A stretch of 64,000 nucleotides of DNA from Lentisphaeria bacterium (GTDB taxonomy: Bacteria > Verrucomicrobiota > Lentisphaeria > Victivallales > UBA1829): assembly GCA_017456805.1 (NCBI GenBank), contig JAFTIQ010000034.1, positions 124,001 through 188,000 of the forward strand, read 5' to 3'. Under the pieces are notes generated by a model, which saw nothing but the letters and a program-made list of their open reading frames with translations, was not told the DNA's origin and searched no databases. Below are positions 8,713 to 17,773 of the stretch, piece after piece; the first letter of the stretch is position 1; each line of letters starts with the position of its first letter. The translations under genes and the position numbers were made by a program.

Positions 8713-10944
8713 TCACATCAGGGACATGGGATCCACATCGACCTGTACAGAAATCCCTTTGACCGGTCTCCGGTAAAGTTCATATCGGAGAAATTTTTTC
8801 ATGTAAGAGAGATTTCCCCCGCGGAACATAATCATGTAACGGAATTTCCCTTTGATCCGTTCGATTGGACAGGGGGCAGGATCGGATGCATTGGTTTCCG
8901 GAGCAAGATAGGGCTTCACTTTCTCCAGCAATGCAGCGGCATATTCCATGATCGCGGCAGGATCTTCGCCGGTGAAACGGATCACAATCACATGCCCGTG
9001 CGGCGGAAGGGATAAGGCTTCCCGCACAGGGAGTTCTTCTTCATAAAACGCGCTGCAGTCATGATTTGCCGCTGCGACAATAGCGGCATTGTAGGGCGTG
9101 CAGGTTTGAAAAATCACATCTCCGCGCATATCCCCGCGCCCTGCTCTTCCGGCGACCTGAGTCAATAACTGGAACGTCCGTTCCGAAGCCCGGAAATCAT
9201 CCACATACAATCCCATATCCGCATTGATGACACCGACCAGCGTGACGTTGGGGAAATCCAGTCCTTTTGCAATCATCTGAGTGCCAACAAGAATATCGAT
9301 CTTTCCATTCCGGAACGAGGAAAGGATCTCTTCATAAAGTTCCGGCCGGGTCATGGTATCGGAATCCATTCTTCCGATCCGGGCATTTTTGAATGCGGCA
9401 AAAGAAATATTTTCGATCCGTTCTGTTCCGGCTCCGGAAAATTTGATCTCAGGAGAACCGCAATCCGGACACCGTTCCGGGGCTTTTACCATAGCTCCGC
9501 ATAAGTGACAGGTCAGGATCCGCATCTTTTTATGATAAGTATAAGGAACGCCGCAATCCGGACATTCCGCGACGAATTTACAATCGGAATTTTCACATTT
9601 CAACTGCTTTGCAAAGCCGCGCCGGTTCAGAAAGAGAATGCTCTGTTCCCCTTTTTCCAGCCGTTCATGCACAGCATCCATAAGCTCTTTGGAAAGAAAC
9701 GGGATGTGCCCTTCCCCATCATCCTGGCTCCGCATATCAATGATTCTGACATCCGGCATCCGGATATTCGGATCGGTCCGGTGCGCCATGACTGCATGGG
9801 CATATTTTCCCTGAACCGCATTGTAATGGGATTCCACGGAGGGAGTCGCTGAGCCCAGAATCACTGCGGCATGTTCCAGTTTTCCCCGCATGACAGCCAC
9901 ATCCCGCGCATTATAACGGGGGGCTTCACTCTGTTTATAGGATTGCTCATGTTCTTCATCAACAATGATCAGTTTCAGATCCGTAAAAGGAGCAAACAGA
10001 GCAGATCTTGCACCGACGGCGATCCGGACGCGCCCCTGATGAACTTTCATCCACTCATCCCTGCGTTCGCCATCGGACAATCCGCTGTGGAGAACGCTCA
10101 CCATATTTCCGAACCGGGCACGGAACCGCTCCACGGTTTGGGGGGTCAGAGAGATTTCCGGAACAAGAACGATCGCAGAGCCGCCGTTTGTGATCGCATA
10201 TTCAATCGCCTGAAGATAGACTTCCGTTTTTCCCGAACAGGTCACGCCATGCAGCAGGACAGTATGCTGTTTCCGTTTGCCGTCAATGACTTCCCGGATG
10301 ATTTCCAAAGCAGCCGCCTGTTCTGCTGTGGGAGTCTTTGCTTTGGTAGGGATCACATCCATTCCTTTGAAGGGATCCCGATCCACTTCTTCCCGTATTT
10401 TTTCGACAAGACCGGCTTTTACCAGCCCATCCAGCACCGATTTTCCGACGCCTGCCTTCAAAAGCAGAATGTCCGAAGGCAGTTCCCGTTCCAGCATAAG
10501 GACTTTCAGAAGAGCGGCTCTTGCCTTCCATTTTCCGGATTCATTCTGAGCAATGAATTCTGCGGCTTCCAGATGATTGGCGATCCGGCAATGTTCCCGG
10601 GTTTTTGCTTTGATTTTCCCGCTGCGAATCGCTCCCGGAAGCAAATTCCGCACCGTCAATTCCCGTGGACAGCAATAATATTCTGCCATCCAGTCGGAGA
10701 GTTTCAGCAGAGCATCCGGGATCTTCGGGAACCCGGCACAGACGGAATCGATCTCTTTCAGATCCGTTCTGCCGGAAGAATCGGTCACTGTAATGACATA
10801 AGCCTGCCGCAATCCGCCTTTTCCAAAGGGGACATTCACCTTCATTCCCGGGAAGATCTTTCCTGCCAATGATTCCGGAATCCGGTAATCAAACAGTCGA
10901 TCCAGGGATAAATTTACGGTAACTCTTGCGATATTTTCAGGCAT
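8713..10944 (-). CDS. priA: Primosomal protein N' (replication-restart helicase)
   Basis: Reloads the replisome at stalled forks. The 743 residues match PriA: N-terminal 3'-DNA-end binding domain, Walker A in VTCSGKTEVYLQ (about residue 235), the DEEH box in IIVDEEHEQSYKQ, and a zinc region with paired Cys motifs (CKFVAECPDCG, CHLCG, CPDCG). The helicase motif QVAGRAGRG is in the C-terminal half. The gene is monocistronic as far as can be seen: a terminator lies upstream at 10961-11003 and rfbD converges downstream. Confidence 0.95.
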   Translation of the reverse strand: MPENIARVTVNLSLDRLFDYRIPESLAGKIFPGMKVNVPFGKGGLRQAYVITVTDSSGRTDLKEIDSVCAGFPKIPDALLKLSDWMAEYYCCPRELTVRNLLPGAIRSGKIKAKTREHCRIANHLEAAEFIAQNESGKWKARAALLKVLMLERELPSDILLLKAGVGKSVLDGLVKAGLVEKIREEVDRDPFKGMDVIPTKAKTPTAEQAAALEIIREVIDGKRKQHTVLLHGVTCSGKTEVYLQAIEYAITNGGSAIVLVPEISLTPQTVERFRARFGNMVSVLHSGLSDGERRDEWMKVHQGRVRIAVGARSALFAPFTDLKLIIVDEEHEQSYKQSEAPRYNARDVAVMRGKLEHAAVILGSATPSVESHYNAVQGKYAHAVMAHRTDPNIRMPDVRIIDMRSQDDGEGHIPFLSKELMDAVHERLEKGEQSILFLNRRGFAKQLKCENSDCKFVAECPDCGVPYTYHKKMRILTCHLCGAMVKAPERCPDCGSPEIKFSGAGTERIENISFAAFKNARIGRMDSDTMTRPELYEEILSSFRNGKIDILVGTQMIAKGLDFPNVTLVGVINADMGLYVDDFRASERTFQLLTQVAGRAGRGDMRGDVIFQTCTPYNAAIVAAANHDCSAFYEEELPVREALSLPPHGHVIVIRFTGEDPAAIMEYAAALLEKVKPYLAPETNASDPAPCPIERIKGKFRYMIMFRGGNLSYMKKFLRYELYRRPVKGISVQVDVDPMSLM

Positions 10945-10960
10945 AACAGAACTCTCTCCG

Positions 10961-11003
10961 GGGGAAAATAAAAACTTCCGCTATCGTCTGACAACGGAAG
11001 TTT
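10961..11003 (-). terminator. Rho-independent terminator after the thioredoxin gene
   Basis: A perfect 9-bp stem (AAACTTCCG at 10972-10980 with CGGAAGTTT at 10995-11003) followed on the minus strand by TTTTATTTT. Confidence 0.85.
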
Positions 11004-11025
11004 ATGCAGTTACAGGCAGAAAACC

Positions 11026-11583
11026 TTACCGGCGGCCCCCGCGTCCTGAATGGGAACCTTTCTGCGGTCCGCTGTGAGGAGCTGCCTGAGGTCCTTTCTG
11101 AGGTTCTCTACGAGGAGCTGCCTGAGGACCGTGGTCTCTTCTCGGAGGAGCTTTCCGGATATACTTTCCGAGCTCGCGCTTCATTGCATCCGGACCGCCT
11201 CTCATATAACCGGTTTGCCCAAGAGACTTTCCATTCCCGTCAACAATTACGATTGTGGGATAGCCGCGCACGCCGTAACGTTTCATAAGGCTCTGGTTTT
11301 TCGCCATCACATGTCTCGGCGGCTGATTCCGTTTGGGGAAGTCTGCTTTATAAAGGATGAAATTATCGTTCAAAAAGCGAACCATGTCGCGTTTGGATAA
11401 GATTTCCCGATCCAGTTTTATGCACCATCCGCACCAGTCAGAGCCTGTAAAGAACACAAACACAGGTTTCCGGCTTTTCCGGGAAAGATCCAGAGCTTTA
11501 TCAAAATCATGCTGCCACTGGATACCCTGAGCAAAAAGACCGACAGTAAACACTGCCAAAAGACACACCAACAATTTTTTCAT
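11026..11583 (-). CDS. Periplasmic thioredoxin-fold protein
   Basis: A 185-residue exported protein: a signal peptide (MKKLLVCLLAVFTVGLFAQG), then a Thioredoxin_7-type domain at about 25-140 with the redox motif WCGWC in GSDWCGWCIKLDREIL and the cis-proline loop in VRGYPTIVIVDG. Such proteins reduce or shuffle disulfides in the envelope; the partner is unknown. Residues ~143-185 form a basic Pro/Gln/Gly/Arg tail of short repeats (PQAAP, PQKG) ending in SGRGGRR. The start has a strong AAGGAGG site. It is downstream of pta, separated by about 90 bases with GC-rich palindromes. Confidence 0.85.
   Translation of the reverse strand: MKKLLVCLLAVFTVGLFAQGIQWQHDFDKALDLSRKSRKPVFVFFTGSDWCGWCIKLDREILSKRDMVRFLNDNFILYKADFPKRNQPPRHVMAKNQSLMKRYGVRGYPTIVIVDGNGKSLGQTGYMRGGPDAMKRELGKYIRKAPPRRDHGPQAAPRREPQKGPQAAPHSGPQKGSHSGRGGRR
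11029..11157 (-). repeat. Repeat-coding tail of the thioredoxin gene
   Basis: Imperfect in-frame repeats in DNA (the plus strand shows GAGGAGCTGCCTGAGG twice within 60 bases) encode alternating PQAAP and PQKG units. Probably slippage-derived; length may vary between strains. Confidence 0.6.
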
Positions 11584-11627
11584 AAGCGACCTCCTTAATA
11601 TTCATGTTGTAAGGGGGAATTTGAAAT

Positions 11628-11657
11628 CCGGCACCGGGAACCGCCCCGGCACCGGGG
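11628..11657. repeat. Tandem GC palindromes between pta and the thioredoxin gene
   Basis: CCGGCACCGG (11628-11637) and CCCCGGCACCGGGG (11644-11657) share an 11-base core. Each can form a short hairpin. There is no T-run, so a classical terminator is unlikely; mRNA stabilisation or an operator are possible. Confidence 0.5.
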
Positions 11658-11675
11658 TGAGATAAGAGAAAACTC

Positions 11676-12695
11676 TTATTTGCTCCATTCTGTAATACTT
11701 GCAACTGCTGCACAGTCGGCGATATCCTGGGGAGAGCATCCGCGGGAGACATCGACGAAGGGACGGCGGAGGCCCTGGATCAGGGGTCCGATTGCAGTAG
11801 CACCGGCAAGACGTTCGGTTGCTTTGTAGATGGAGTTTCCGCAGTTCAAGTCGGGGAAGACGAGAACGTTGCAGTATCCGGCGATTTCAGAACCGGGAGC
11901 TTTTTTCTTGCCGATTTCGGGAACGACAGCTGCATCGAACTGGAATTCGCCATCGACTTTCAGTTCAGGATCAAGAGCTTTTGCCTTGGCGACTGCTTCC
12001 ACGACCTTGTCAATGATGGGGTCATGAGCAGAGCCTTTAGTGGAGCAGCTGATCATACCGACTTTGGGTTCTGCACCGGTAAACATCTTGAAGGAGCGGG
12101 CAGTTGCAACGGCGATTTCAGCAAGCTGATCGCTGTCGGGATTGATGTTCAAACCGCAGTCTGCATAGAAGAGTGCGCCGTTGTATCCCCACTTGGGATC
12201 AGGCATCTGCATCAGGAAGAATGCGGATGCGGATTTGAAACCGGGAGCGGTTTTGAAAAGCTGAAGAGCCGGACGGGTCTTGCTTGCGGTATTGTGATTG
12301 TAACCGTTGGGGTTTCCGCCGCCGGAGACATAACCGTGAGCATCATCGGCGCAAACCATTGCTGCGGAGAACACACAGGTATCTTTCAGCCATTCGCGAG
12401 CCTGTTCAGGAGTCAAACCTTTGCTTTTGCGGATTTCGCAGCAGACTTCAATGTATTTTTCCAGATTGGGAGACTTGATGACGTCAACGATTTCAACGCC
12501 GTCAAGGCTGATCTTTTCTGCAGCGGCAAGAGCCTTGATTGCATCTTCGTCACCGACAAGCACCGGTTTTGCAACGCCGGTTGCGACCATGATTTCAGCA
12601 GCTTTGAGGTTACGGGGATCATCGCTTTCGGTCAGGCAGATCTTGCGGCCGAGGGTTTTCGCTTTCGCGCGAATGTTGTCAAGAACGGTTTCCAT
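11676..12695 (-). CDS. pta: Phosphate acetyltransferase
   Basis: Interconverts acetyl-CoA and acetyl phosphate in overflow or fermentative acetate metabolism. The 339 residues form the short, single-domain PTA_PTB type. Seen motifs: CLTESDDPRNLKAAE at the N-terminus, VLVGDEDAI, ADCGLNINPDSDQLAEIA, SCSTKGSAHDP, DGEFQFDAAVVPEIG, and NVLVFPDLNCGNSIYK near the C-terminus. The usual glycine-rich GDADGMVSG segment is diverged (DDAHGYVSGGGNPNG), so a related phosphotransacylase cannot be excluded. No ackA is in the window. Start ATG has GGAG upstream and a clear promoter. Confidence 0.85.
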   Translation of the reverse strand: METVLDNIRAKAKTLGRKICLTESDDPRNLKAAEIMVATGVAKPVLVGDEDAIKALAAAEKISLDGVEIVDVIKSPNLEKYIEVCCEIRKSKGLTPEQAREWLKDTCVFSAAMVCADDAHGYVSGGGNPNGYNHNTASKTRPALQLFKTAPGFKSASAFFLMQMPDPKWGYNGALFYADCGLNINPDSDQLAEIAVATARSFKMFTGAEPKVGMISCSTKGSAHDPIIDKVVEAVAKAKALDPELKVDGEFQFDAAVVPEIGKKKAPGSEIAGYCNVLVFPDLNCGNSIYKATERLAGATAIGPLIQGLRRPFVDVSRGCSPQDIADCAAVASITEWSK

Positions 12696-12755
12696 ACTTA
12701 CTCCATTTCTTATTTGTTTCTTCTGTACAAGGTAACAGATTACTATCGTTAAGGG

Positions 12756-12783
12756 AATTTAGCACAGTTTTATGTACTTTCAA
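12756..12783 (-). promoter_or_regulatory. Promoter of pta
   Basis: Minus strand: TTGAAA (12783-12778), a 16-bp spacer ending in TGC, TAAATT (12761-12756); 60 bp upstream of the ATG. Confidence 0.6.
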
Positions 12784-12844
12784 CCCTGTTTGAATAAAAA
12801 AATATGTTTTTTTCATCCTGACGAAGCCGAATATTTCCGGCGGG

Positions 12845-12890
12845 GACAAAAACAGAAAAGCTGCCGCAAAACAGAATGCTTCGCGGCAGC
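12845..12890 (-). terminator. Rho-independent terminator after the TIM-barrel gene
   Basis: An 8-bp stem GCTGCCGC (12860-12867) with GCGGCAGC (12883-12890), followed on the minus strand by TTTTCTGTTTTTG. Confidence 0.8.
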
Positions 12891-12915
12891 CGGATTGATT
12901 GTTTCCTGATCAGAT

Positions 12916-13758
12916 TCAGATCAGTTCTTTCAGGAAGTCATAGGCAAGTTTGATATCGCCCGCAGGATTTTCGCCGCATTCCCGTTCAATGGTCAGGAAG
13001 CCGTCAAAGCCGACTTTCTTGAGAGCAGCAATATATTCCTTCCAGGGAACCTGACCCTGTCCCAGAGGAACTTCCAGACATTTGATGGGAGCTTCTGTAA
13101 ATACGCGTTTGCTGCCATCCGGGTTCACCATGCCGTAAAATGCTGCGGCAGAACCGGGTTCCAGAACTTTTCCATCCTTTGCATGAGTGTGAACAATGTA
13201 TTTTCCGAGAACTTCCACCGCATGAACGGGGTCGACCTGAGAAACCATCCGGAGGTTTGCGGGGTCAAGGTTCACGCCCAAACCTTTGGAATTGACATCT
13301 TCGATCAGAGCCAGCAATGTTTCCGGCTGTTCCGGTCCGGTTTCAATCGCAAACACACAATTTTTGGATGCGGCATATTCTGCTGCATAACGGATGGATT
13401 TCACCATGATGGGATAAACGGGATCGTTCTTATCAGCAGGAACGACACCGATATGGGTGGTGATGATCCGGCATTTCAGGCGGACAGCGGTATCCACAAC
13501 GCTGCACATGAATTTTGCATGATCCATGCACTTGTTTTCGATCTGGAAATCATGAGTTCCGATATCACCGCAAATGGAAACGATTTCCACATTTGCAGCC
13601 TTGGCGGTATCAATGATTGCCTGAATCTGTTCATCAGAATAGTTGACAAATTCTTTGCCGCAATACATCTGAACACCCTGGATGCCCATTGTACCATACT
13701 GTTTGATTGCCTCAAGACGATCTTTTCTCAAAGATTCTGCCATTGCACCGATTTTCAT
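12916..13758 (-). CDS. Sugar-phosphate isomerase/epimerase (xylose-isomerase-like TIM barrel)
   Basis: A 280-residue member of the AP_endonuc_2 superfamily, which isomerises or epimerises sugars and inositols using a divalent metal. Metal ligands are visible: Glu in FAIETGPEQPE, Asp/Asn in GVNLDPANL, His in VHTHAKDG and Glu in LTIEREC. The start is MKIGAMAESL at 13758 because AAGGAG lies just upstream; the frame continues 27 codons further, but that part overlaps the preceding gene. It follows a hypothetical gene by 17 bases and has its own terminator. Substrate cannot be told. Confidence 0.85.
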   Translation of the reverse strand: MKIGAMAESLRKDRLEAIKQYGTMGIQGVQMYCGKEFVNYSDEQIQAIIDTAKAANVEIVSICGDIGTHDFQIENKCMDHAKFMCSVVDTAVRLKCRIITTHIGVVPADKNDPVYPIMVKSIRYAAEYAASKNCVFAIETGPEQPETLLALIEDVNSKGLGVNLDPANLRMVSQVDPVHAVEVLGKYIVHTHAKDGKVLEPGSAAAFYGMVNPDGSKRVFTEAPIKCLEVPLGQGQVPWKEYIAALKKVGFDGFLTIERECGENPAGDIKLAYDFLKELI

Positions 13759-13775
13759 AGCGTTCTCCTTTATTA

Positions 13776-14408
13776 TTAGTTGATTGCAGAACGGCTGCTG
13801 TAATAAAGAGACAACTCTTTTTCTGCTCTTATGTAACATTCCGTTCCGTTTTTGGATAATGATTTTTTCCGTTGTTCTGAATTTTTCTGAATCGCCGGCA
13901 CAATAGATTCCACCAAACCGGAAATATTATGCAGCATTTCCACTTCCATCGTGGCAACAGTATCTTCCATCTGATTGAATCTGGAAAATACACTTGCCCC
14001 TGCGAACGTTCCGATGGCTTTATTTTCCCGCTGGACAAGATTTCCCAATTGAGCGGATTCCTGCAGCAGAACCAATGACTGCCGGATCACATTCAATACA
14101 GGAATACTCGGATCCGGCTCTATCTTCTGAACCTTTGAGGACCGGGCGGATTCCCGGTACAGAATCGTCAAAGATTCCAGAATATCATCAACCATCCCGA
14201 CAAGCACGGCGTAATATTCGCATCTGGTTCCGGTATCTTTGGAAAAAATAGAGTTGCCCAGTGTCGGCAGCAATGCCCGGAACGCACAATCGCTTTTTGC
14301 AAGAAGCCAGGGTAAATTCAAACCGGATACCGGCACTCTGGGTTTGGAATTGCTCCCGGATACCAGAGATTTCACCTTCTCAATGACACTGTATTCTTTC
14401 TCAGCCAT
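13776..14408 (-). CDS. Conserved-looking helical protein of unknown function
   Basis: I do not recognise this 210-residue protein. It has no signal peptide or membrane segment and is predominantly helical, with features such as LPWLLAKSDCAFRALLPT, VGMVDDILESLTILYRESA and LVQRENKAIG. Good ribosome context and coding-like composition, plus a place in a same-strand run (DUF523 gene 10 bases upstream, TIM-barrel gene 17 bases downstream), support it as a real gene. No function is assigned. Confidence 0.65.
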   Translation of the reverse strand: MAEKEYSVIEKVKSLVSGSNSKPRVPVSGLNLPWLLAKSDCAFRALLPTLGNSIFSKDTGTRCEYYAVLVGMVDDILESLTILYRESARSSKVQKIEPDPSIPVLNVIRQSLVLLQESAQLGNLVQRENKAIGTFAGASVFSRFNQMEDTVATMEVEMLHNISGLVESIVPAIQKNSEQRKKSLSKNGTECYIRAEKELSLYYSSRSAIN

Positions 14409-14418
14409 CTTGCAAACC

Positions 14419-14901
14419 TCATATTCTCAACTTGTCCGCGATCTCCGGAAAATCTGTCTCCTGACAGATCAGCATCTCCGGATATTTCCGGCGGACCATT
14501 TTAGAGAAGATCCCCTGAACCGCCATCGGAAGTTCTTTCCCCTGACGGTTGAACACCTGACATTTCATGCCGCAGCTGGGCGAACCGGATTTGAAAATAA
14601 ATGCAGCCAAATCCAGACGCTCCATCTGAAGCAAACGGTTTTCCGCCCACTCACGCATCTGATCCGTCAAATCTTCCCCAGTCTCAATCACGATCAGACG
14701 GACTCCTTTTGCCCCGGTTTCCAACCGCATGGGCAGGCGCGGGATATCAAGACCGCACTCCACCTCCGGACAAAAGGGAACCAGCTCCGCGTGATCCCGG
14801 AGCAGTTCTATGATCTGAGAATCCATCTTGGACTTCCCATTGTACCTGTACTGGAATCCCAGCAGACAGGCACTGATCCCGATTCTGATCTTCTTTCTCA
14901 T
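14419..14901 (-). CDS. DUF523 protein (TudS-like 2-thiouracil desulfurase family)
   Basis: A 160-residue protein with the DUF523 signature: SACLLGFQYRYNG at the start, FCPEVECGLDIPR, and SGSPSCG near residue 108. The three conserved Cys (in SACLLG, CPEVECGL and SPSCG) bind a [4Fe-4S] cluster in the characterised TudS, which removes sulfur from 2-thiouracil. Whether this paralogue has that activity is unknown. It begins 4 bases after the cysS stop and is probably co-transcribed. Confidence 0.85.
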   Translation of the reverse strand: MRKKIRIGISACLLGFQYRYNGKSKMDSQIIELLRDHAELVPFCPEVECGLDIPRLPMRLETGAKGVRLIVIETGEDLTDQMREWAENRLLQMERLDLAAFIFKSGSPSCGMKCQVFNRQGKELPMAVQGIFSKMVRRKYPEMLICQETDFPEIADKLRI

Positions 14902-14905
14902 ACCG

Positions 14906-16321
14906 TTAAAGTTTTACAGGCACCGGACCCGTGGGTTTATCAACAACGCTCCAGCCCATTGCTTTGAGCTGATCGCGAATCGCATCTGCCTTTGCAAAAT
15001 CTTTTGCTTTCTTCGCTTCTGTTCTGGCTGCCACCAGTTCAAGGACCTCTGCAGGAGCATCGACTCCGGCTGCTTCTTCCTTTTTGGCATCCACATCCAA
15101 AGCTCCGAACACTTTATCGAAATCACGGAACTGATCCAGAAGGATCTTTGCTCCGGAAGCCTGAACACCTTCTGCAAGCAAACGTCCGGCACTCTTTGTC
15201 AAAACGAACAAAGCGGAAAGAGCTTCGGAAATATTCAAGTCATCGCTGACGGCTGCTGTAAATGCGGCCTTCCCTGTATTGGCAGCTTCCGTTGCTTCAG
15301 CCAGAAGAGCATCCCCGGCGGGAGCAGCTTTCAGGCGGGCAAAGAGATTATCAAATTTTGTCAATGCGGCACGGGCAGCATCCAGTGCGCTCAAACTGAA
15401 GTTCAATTTTGCCCGGTAATGAGTTCCGATCAGAACCCAGCGGACTTCTCTGCCGGAATATCCTTTGGCTTCCAGATCACGCAGAGTATAGAAGTTTCCG
15501 AGAGATTTGGACATCTTCTTTTTATCGATGGTCAGGTGTTCGCAATGGAGCCAGTAGTTCACGAAACGGCAGCCGTTGGCTGCTTCACTCTGAGCAATTT
15601 CATCTTCATGATGAGGGAACATATTATCCACACCGCCGGTATGGATATCAAAGGTTTTGCCCAGATATTTCATACTCATGGCACTGCATTCGATGTGCCA
15701 TCCCGGACGGCCTTCGCCCCAGGGACTTTCCCATTTCACATCACCGTCTTTTACATCCCATGCTTTCCAGAGAGCAAAGTCCGCAACGGAATCCTTGGCA
15801 TATTCGTCGGTATTGATACGGACCCCTGCCCGCTGATTTTCCCGGTCGATCTTTGCAAGTTTTCCATATTCAGGGAACTTGTCGATGGAAAAATAGATGC
15901 ATTTATCATCGGATTGATAAGCATAACCCTTGTCAAGAAGAGTCTGGATCGTCTGGATCATTTCCGGGATATGTGTCGTTGCTTCGGGGTAAACATCTGC
16001 CCGTTCGATCCGCAGTTTATCCAAATCTTCAAAGAATGCTTTTTTGTATTTTGCGGTGAATTCGTTCAAAGGAAGTTTTGCCGCCTGAGAATCACGGATC
16101 GTTTTGTCATCCACATCGGTCAGGTTCATGACATGTTTGACTTTATATCCGTTGTATTCCAGAGAGCGCTTCAGGATATCTTCGAAAAGATATGCGCGGA
16201 AGTTTCCGATATGAGCGAAATTGTAAACGGTAGGACCGCAGGTATAGAGACCGACTTCTGCCGGATTGACGGGGTTGAACTCTTCTACGGTTCTGCCCAT
16301 TGTATTGAAAAATTTCATCAT
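14906..16321 (-). CDS. cysS: Cysteinyl-tRNA synthetase
   Basis: Charges tRNA-Cys. The 471 residues match class I CysRS: zinc-site Cys and active-site loop [16 protein letters not shown] containing the HIGH-type motif, [10 protein letters not shown], the GWHIECSAM zinc segment, and [10 protein letters not shown] as the KMSKS loop. The frame opens ATGATG; either codon fits the GGGAG site. The upstream 173-residue gene ends two bases before the start, so cysS is translated from a polycistronic message. Confidence 0.96.
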   Translation of the reverse strand: MMKFFNTMGRTVEEFNPVNPAEVGLYTCGPTVYNFAHIGNFRAYLFEDILKRSLEYNGYKVKHVMNLTDVDDKTIRDSQAAKLPLNEFTAKYKKAFFEDLDKLRIERADVYPEATTHIPEMIQTIQTLLDKGYAYQSDDKCIYFSIDKFPEYGKLAKIDRENQRAGVRINTDEYAKDSVADFALWKAWDVKDGDVKWESPWGEGRPGWHIECSAMSMKYLGKTFDIHTGGVDNMFPHHEDEIAQSEAANGCRFVNYWLHCEHLTIDKKKMSKSLGNFYTLRDLEAKGYSGREVRWVLIGTHYRAKLNFSLSALDAARAALTKFDNLFARLKAAPAGDALLAEATEAANTGKAAFTAAVSDDLNISEALSALFVLTKSAGRLLAEGVQASGAKILLDQFRDFDKVFGALDVDAKKEEAAGVDAPAEVLELVAARTEAKKAKDFAKADAIRDQLKAMGWSVVDKPTGPVPVKL

Positions 16322-16323
16322 GA

Positions 16324-16845
16324 TTATGCTCCCAACATTTTTCTGAGTTCGATCTGGAACTCTTCAATATCTTTTTCATTGGGTTTTCCGCCTTCCACTT
16401 TGTCCAGTGCAAGACGTCCCATTTGATCCAGGAACCAGTCAGCAGTCACACCGGAACCGAATTTGACGCTTCCGTTCATGACCGTTCCGGGCATTGCAAG
16501 TTTGCTGATTTCCACAACGGTCGGACCGCGGGGGGCAGCCTCTTCCGCCGCCGGTTCCTCTGCCGGAATTGCCGGTTCTTCTGCCGGAGATTCAGGCAGA
16601 GCTTCCGCTGCGGGATCTTCCGCAGGAACTGCCTCTTCTGCCGGAGCAGCCGGTTCTTCCTTCTTGACTTCTGACTTTTTATCCAGTTTTTCCAACTCTG
16701 CGATATCGATTTCAGAAGCGATCAGACGCAGTTCCATGAAGGTGATCTTCACATTCTGCGCCGTCAATTCGTCCTGAATCTTGGAAAGAGACATGCCCTC
16801 TGCGACACGCTCTGCAACAAATTGTTTGATCTGTTCGCTGTTCAT
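16324..16845 (-). CDS. Protein with Ala/Glu/Pro linker, unknown function
   Basis: A 173-residue soluble protein in three parts: an N-terminal helical region (1-55, EQIKQFVAERVAEGMSLSKI and a second helix), a low-complexity linker of about 55 residues made almost only of Ala, Glu and Pro (EEPAIPAEEPA repeats), and a C-terminal region starting at RGPTVVEISKLAM with GSVKFGSGVTADWFLDQMGR. The ends look conserved and folded; the linker looks flexible. It lies directly upstream of cysS with 2 bases between them. I know no function; it may act as a small adaptor. Confidence 0.65.
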   Translation of the reverse strand: MNSEQIKQFVAERVAEGMSLSKIQDELTAQNVKITFMELRLIASEIDIAELEKLDKKSEVKKEEPAAPAEEAVPAEDPAAEALPESPAEEPAIPAEEPAAEEAAPRGPTVVEISKLAMPGTVMNGSVKFGSGVTADWFLDQMGRLALDKVEGGKPNEKDIEEFQIELRKMLGA

Positions 16846-17002
16846 TTTATTTTCAAAACTCCTGTTATTTTTTGATAATCATGGAAAGATACCTCCATTT
16901 TTGATTTTATCAAGCGTAAATAAAGGTTTTCTGAAAGAAAAAAGGGGATTTTTTTCAAAAAAAGGAGTTTTGTGCTTCCGGAAAAGAAACAACGGCAGGG
17001 TT

Positions 17003-17773
17003 TCAATAGGGGAATCGCTGAAGAAATGCCCGGTGAAGCCACTTGTCATGATACTTGTCCGGTGCACCTTCCGCCAACTCTTCCGGAAGATAATTTGACC
17101 GGAGAGATGTCACCTCCACGGTATTTCCATTCAGAGAAAAACCGATCCTCCAGGTGCGGAATCCGATTTCATATCCGACGGCAGTCTGATAGATCCGTTT
17201 CCGTTCCGGGTTCACCGGATCACTCCCGAGCTGAAGATGACAAAAATGTTCCGCATCGAAGCCGTTCTCTTTCAGAAATTGGAATTTTTCCATGAGCTCC
17301 GGGTGGATCTTCACCTCGAATTCTGCCGGAACGACAGCGCGTTCCAGCCAGCCGACCCGGGACTCCGGAAACGAATCTGCCGCCGGAATATATGGTTTGA
17401 GGTCAAAAACAGGGGATTCATCCAGCAAATCACAATCCTGAACAAAAATCTTCAATCCTTCGATTTTTTCCAGTTTGACACAACTCAATCCGATGGGGTT
17501 CGGACGGTGGGGGGATCGGGTGGCAAAGACTCCGATCCGCTCTTTTTCCGGGGCGACCGGTGGTCTGACTTTCGGCCGCCAGTTGTCATTCAGATGAAAC
17601 TGAAAGATCACCCAGATCCGGTCAACCCCCTCCAAATCCTCCAGCGCAGTTTCAAAATTTCTATTGGGCTGCAGCTCAATGATTCCGGAATTATGAATAA
17701 ACACACTTTGCCGTGGTGTTTCAAACCGATACCGCTGCGCTGAATGATAAAACCCGATCGGTTCCAGATTCAT
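17003..17773 (-). CDS. trmO: tRNA (N6-threonylcarbamoyladenosine37-N6)-methyltransferase
   Basis: Methylates t6A37 of tRNA. The N-terminal TrmO/YaeB domain is clear: YHSAQRYRFETPRQS, ELQPNRNFETALEDLEG, and FATRSPHRPNPIGLSCV, the SAM-binding hallmark. Start chosen at MNLEPIGFYH (17773), preceded by AGGAGAAAAGG; the 16 residues upstream lie within hydE. The protein has 256 residues, with a C-terminal region that in this family contacts tRNA. Start and the hydE stop form an ATGA overlap, tying it to a three-gene operon. Confidence 0.88.
   Translation of the reverse strand: MNLEPIGFYHSAQRYRFETPRQSVFIHNSGIIELQPNRNFETALEDLEGVDRIWVIFQFHLNDNWRPKVRPPVAPEKERIGVFATRSPHRPNPIGLSCVKLEKIEGLKIFVQDCDLLDESPVFDLKPYIPAADSFPESRVGWLERAVVPAEFEVKIHPELMEKFQFLKENGFDAEHFCHLQLGSDPVNPERKRIYQTAVGYEIGFRTWRIGFSLNGNTVEVTSLRSNYLPEELAEGAPDKYHDKWLHRAFLQRFPY

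Noticed and set aside
14828..16426. 532-codon open frame antisense to cysS
   Set aside because: cysS has clear motifs on the other strand; the antisense product is Cys/Phe/His-rich without domains.
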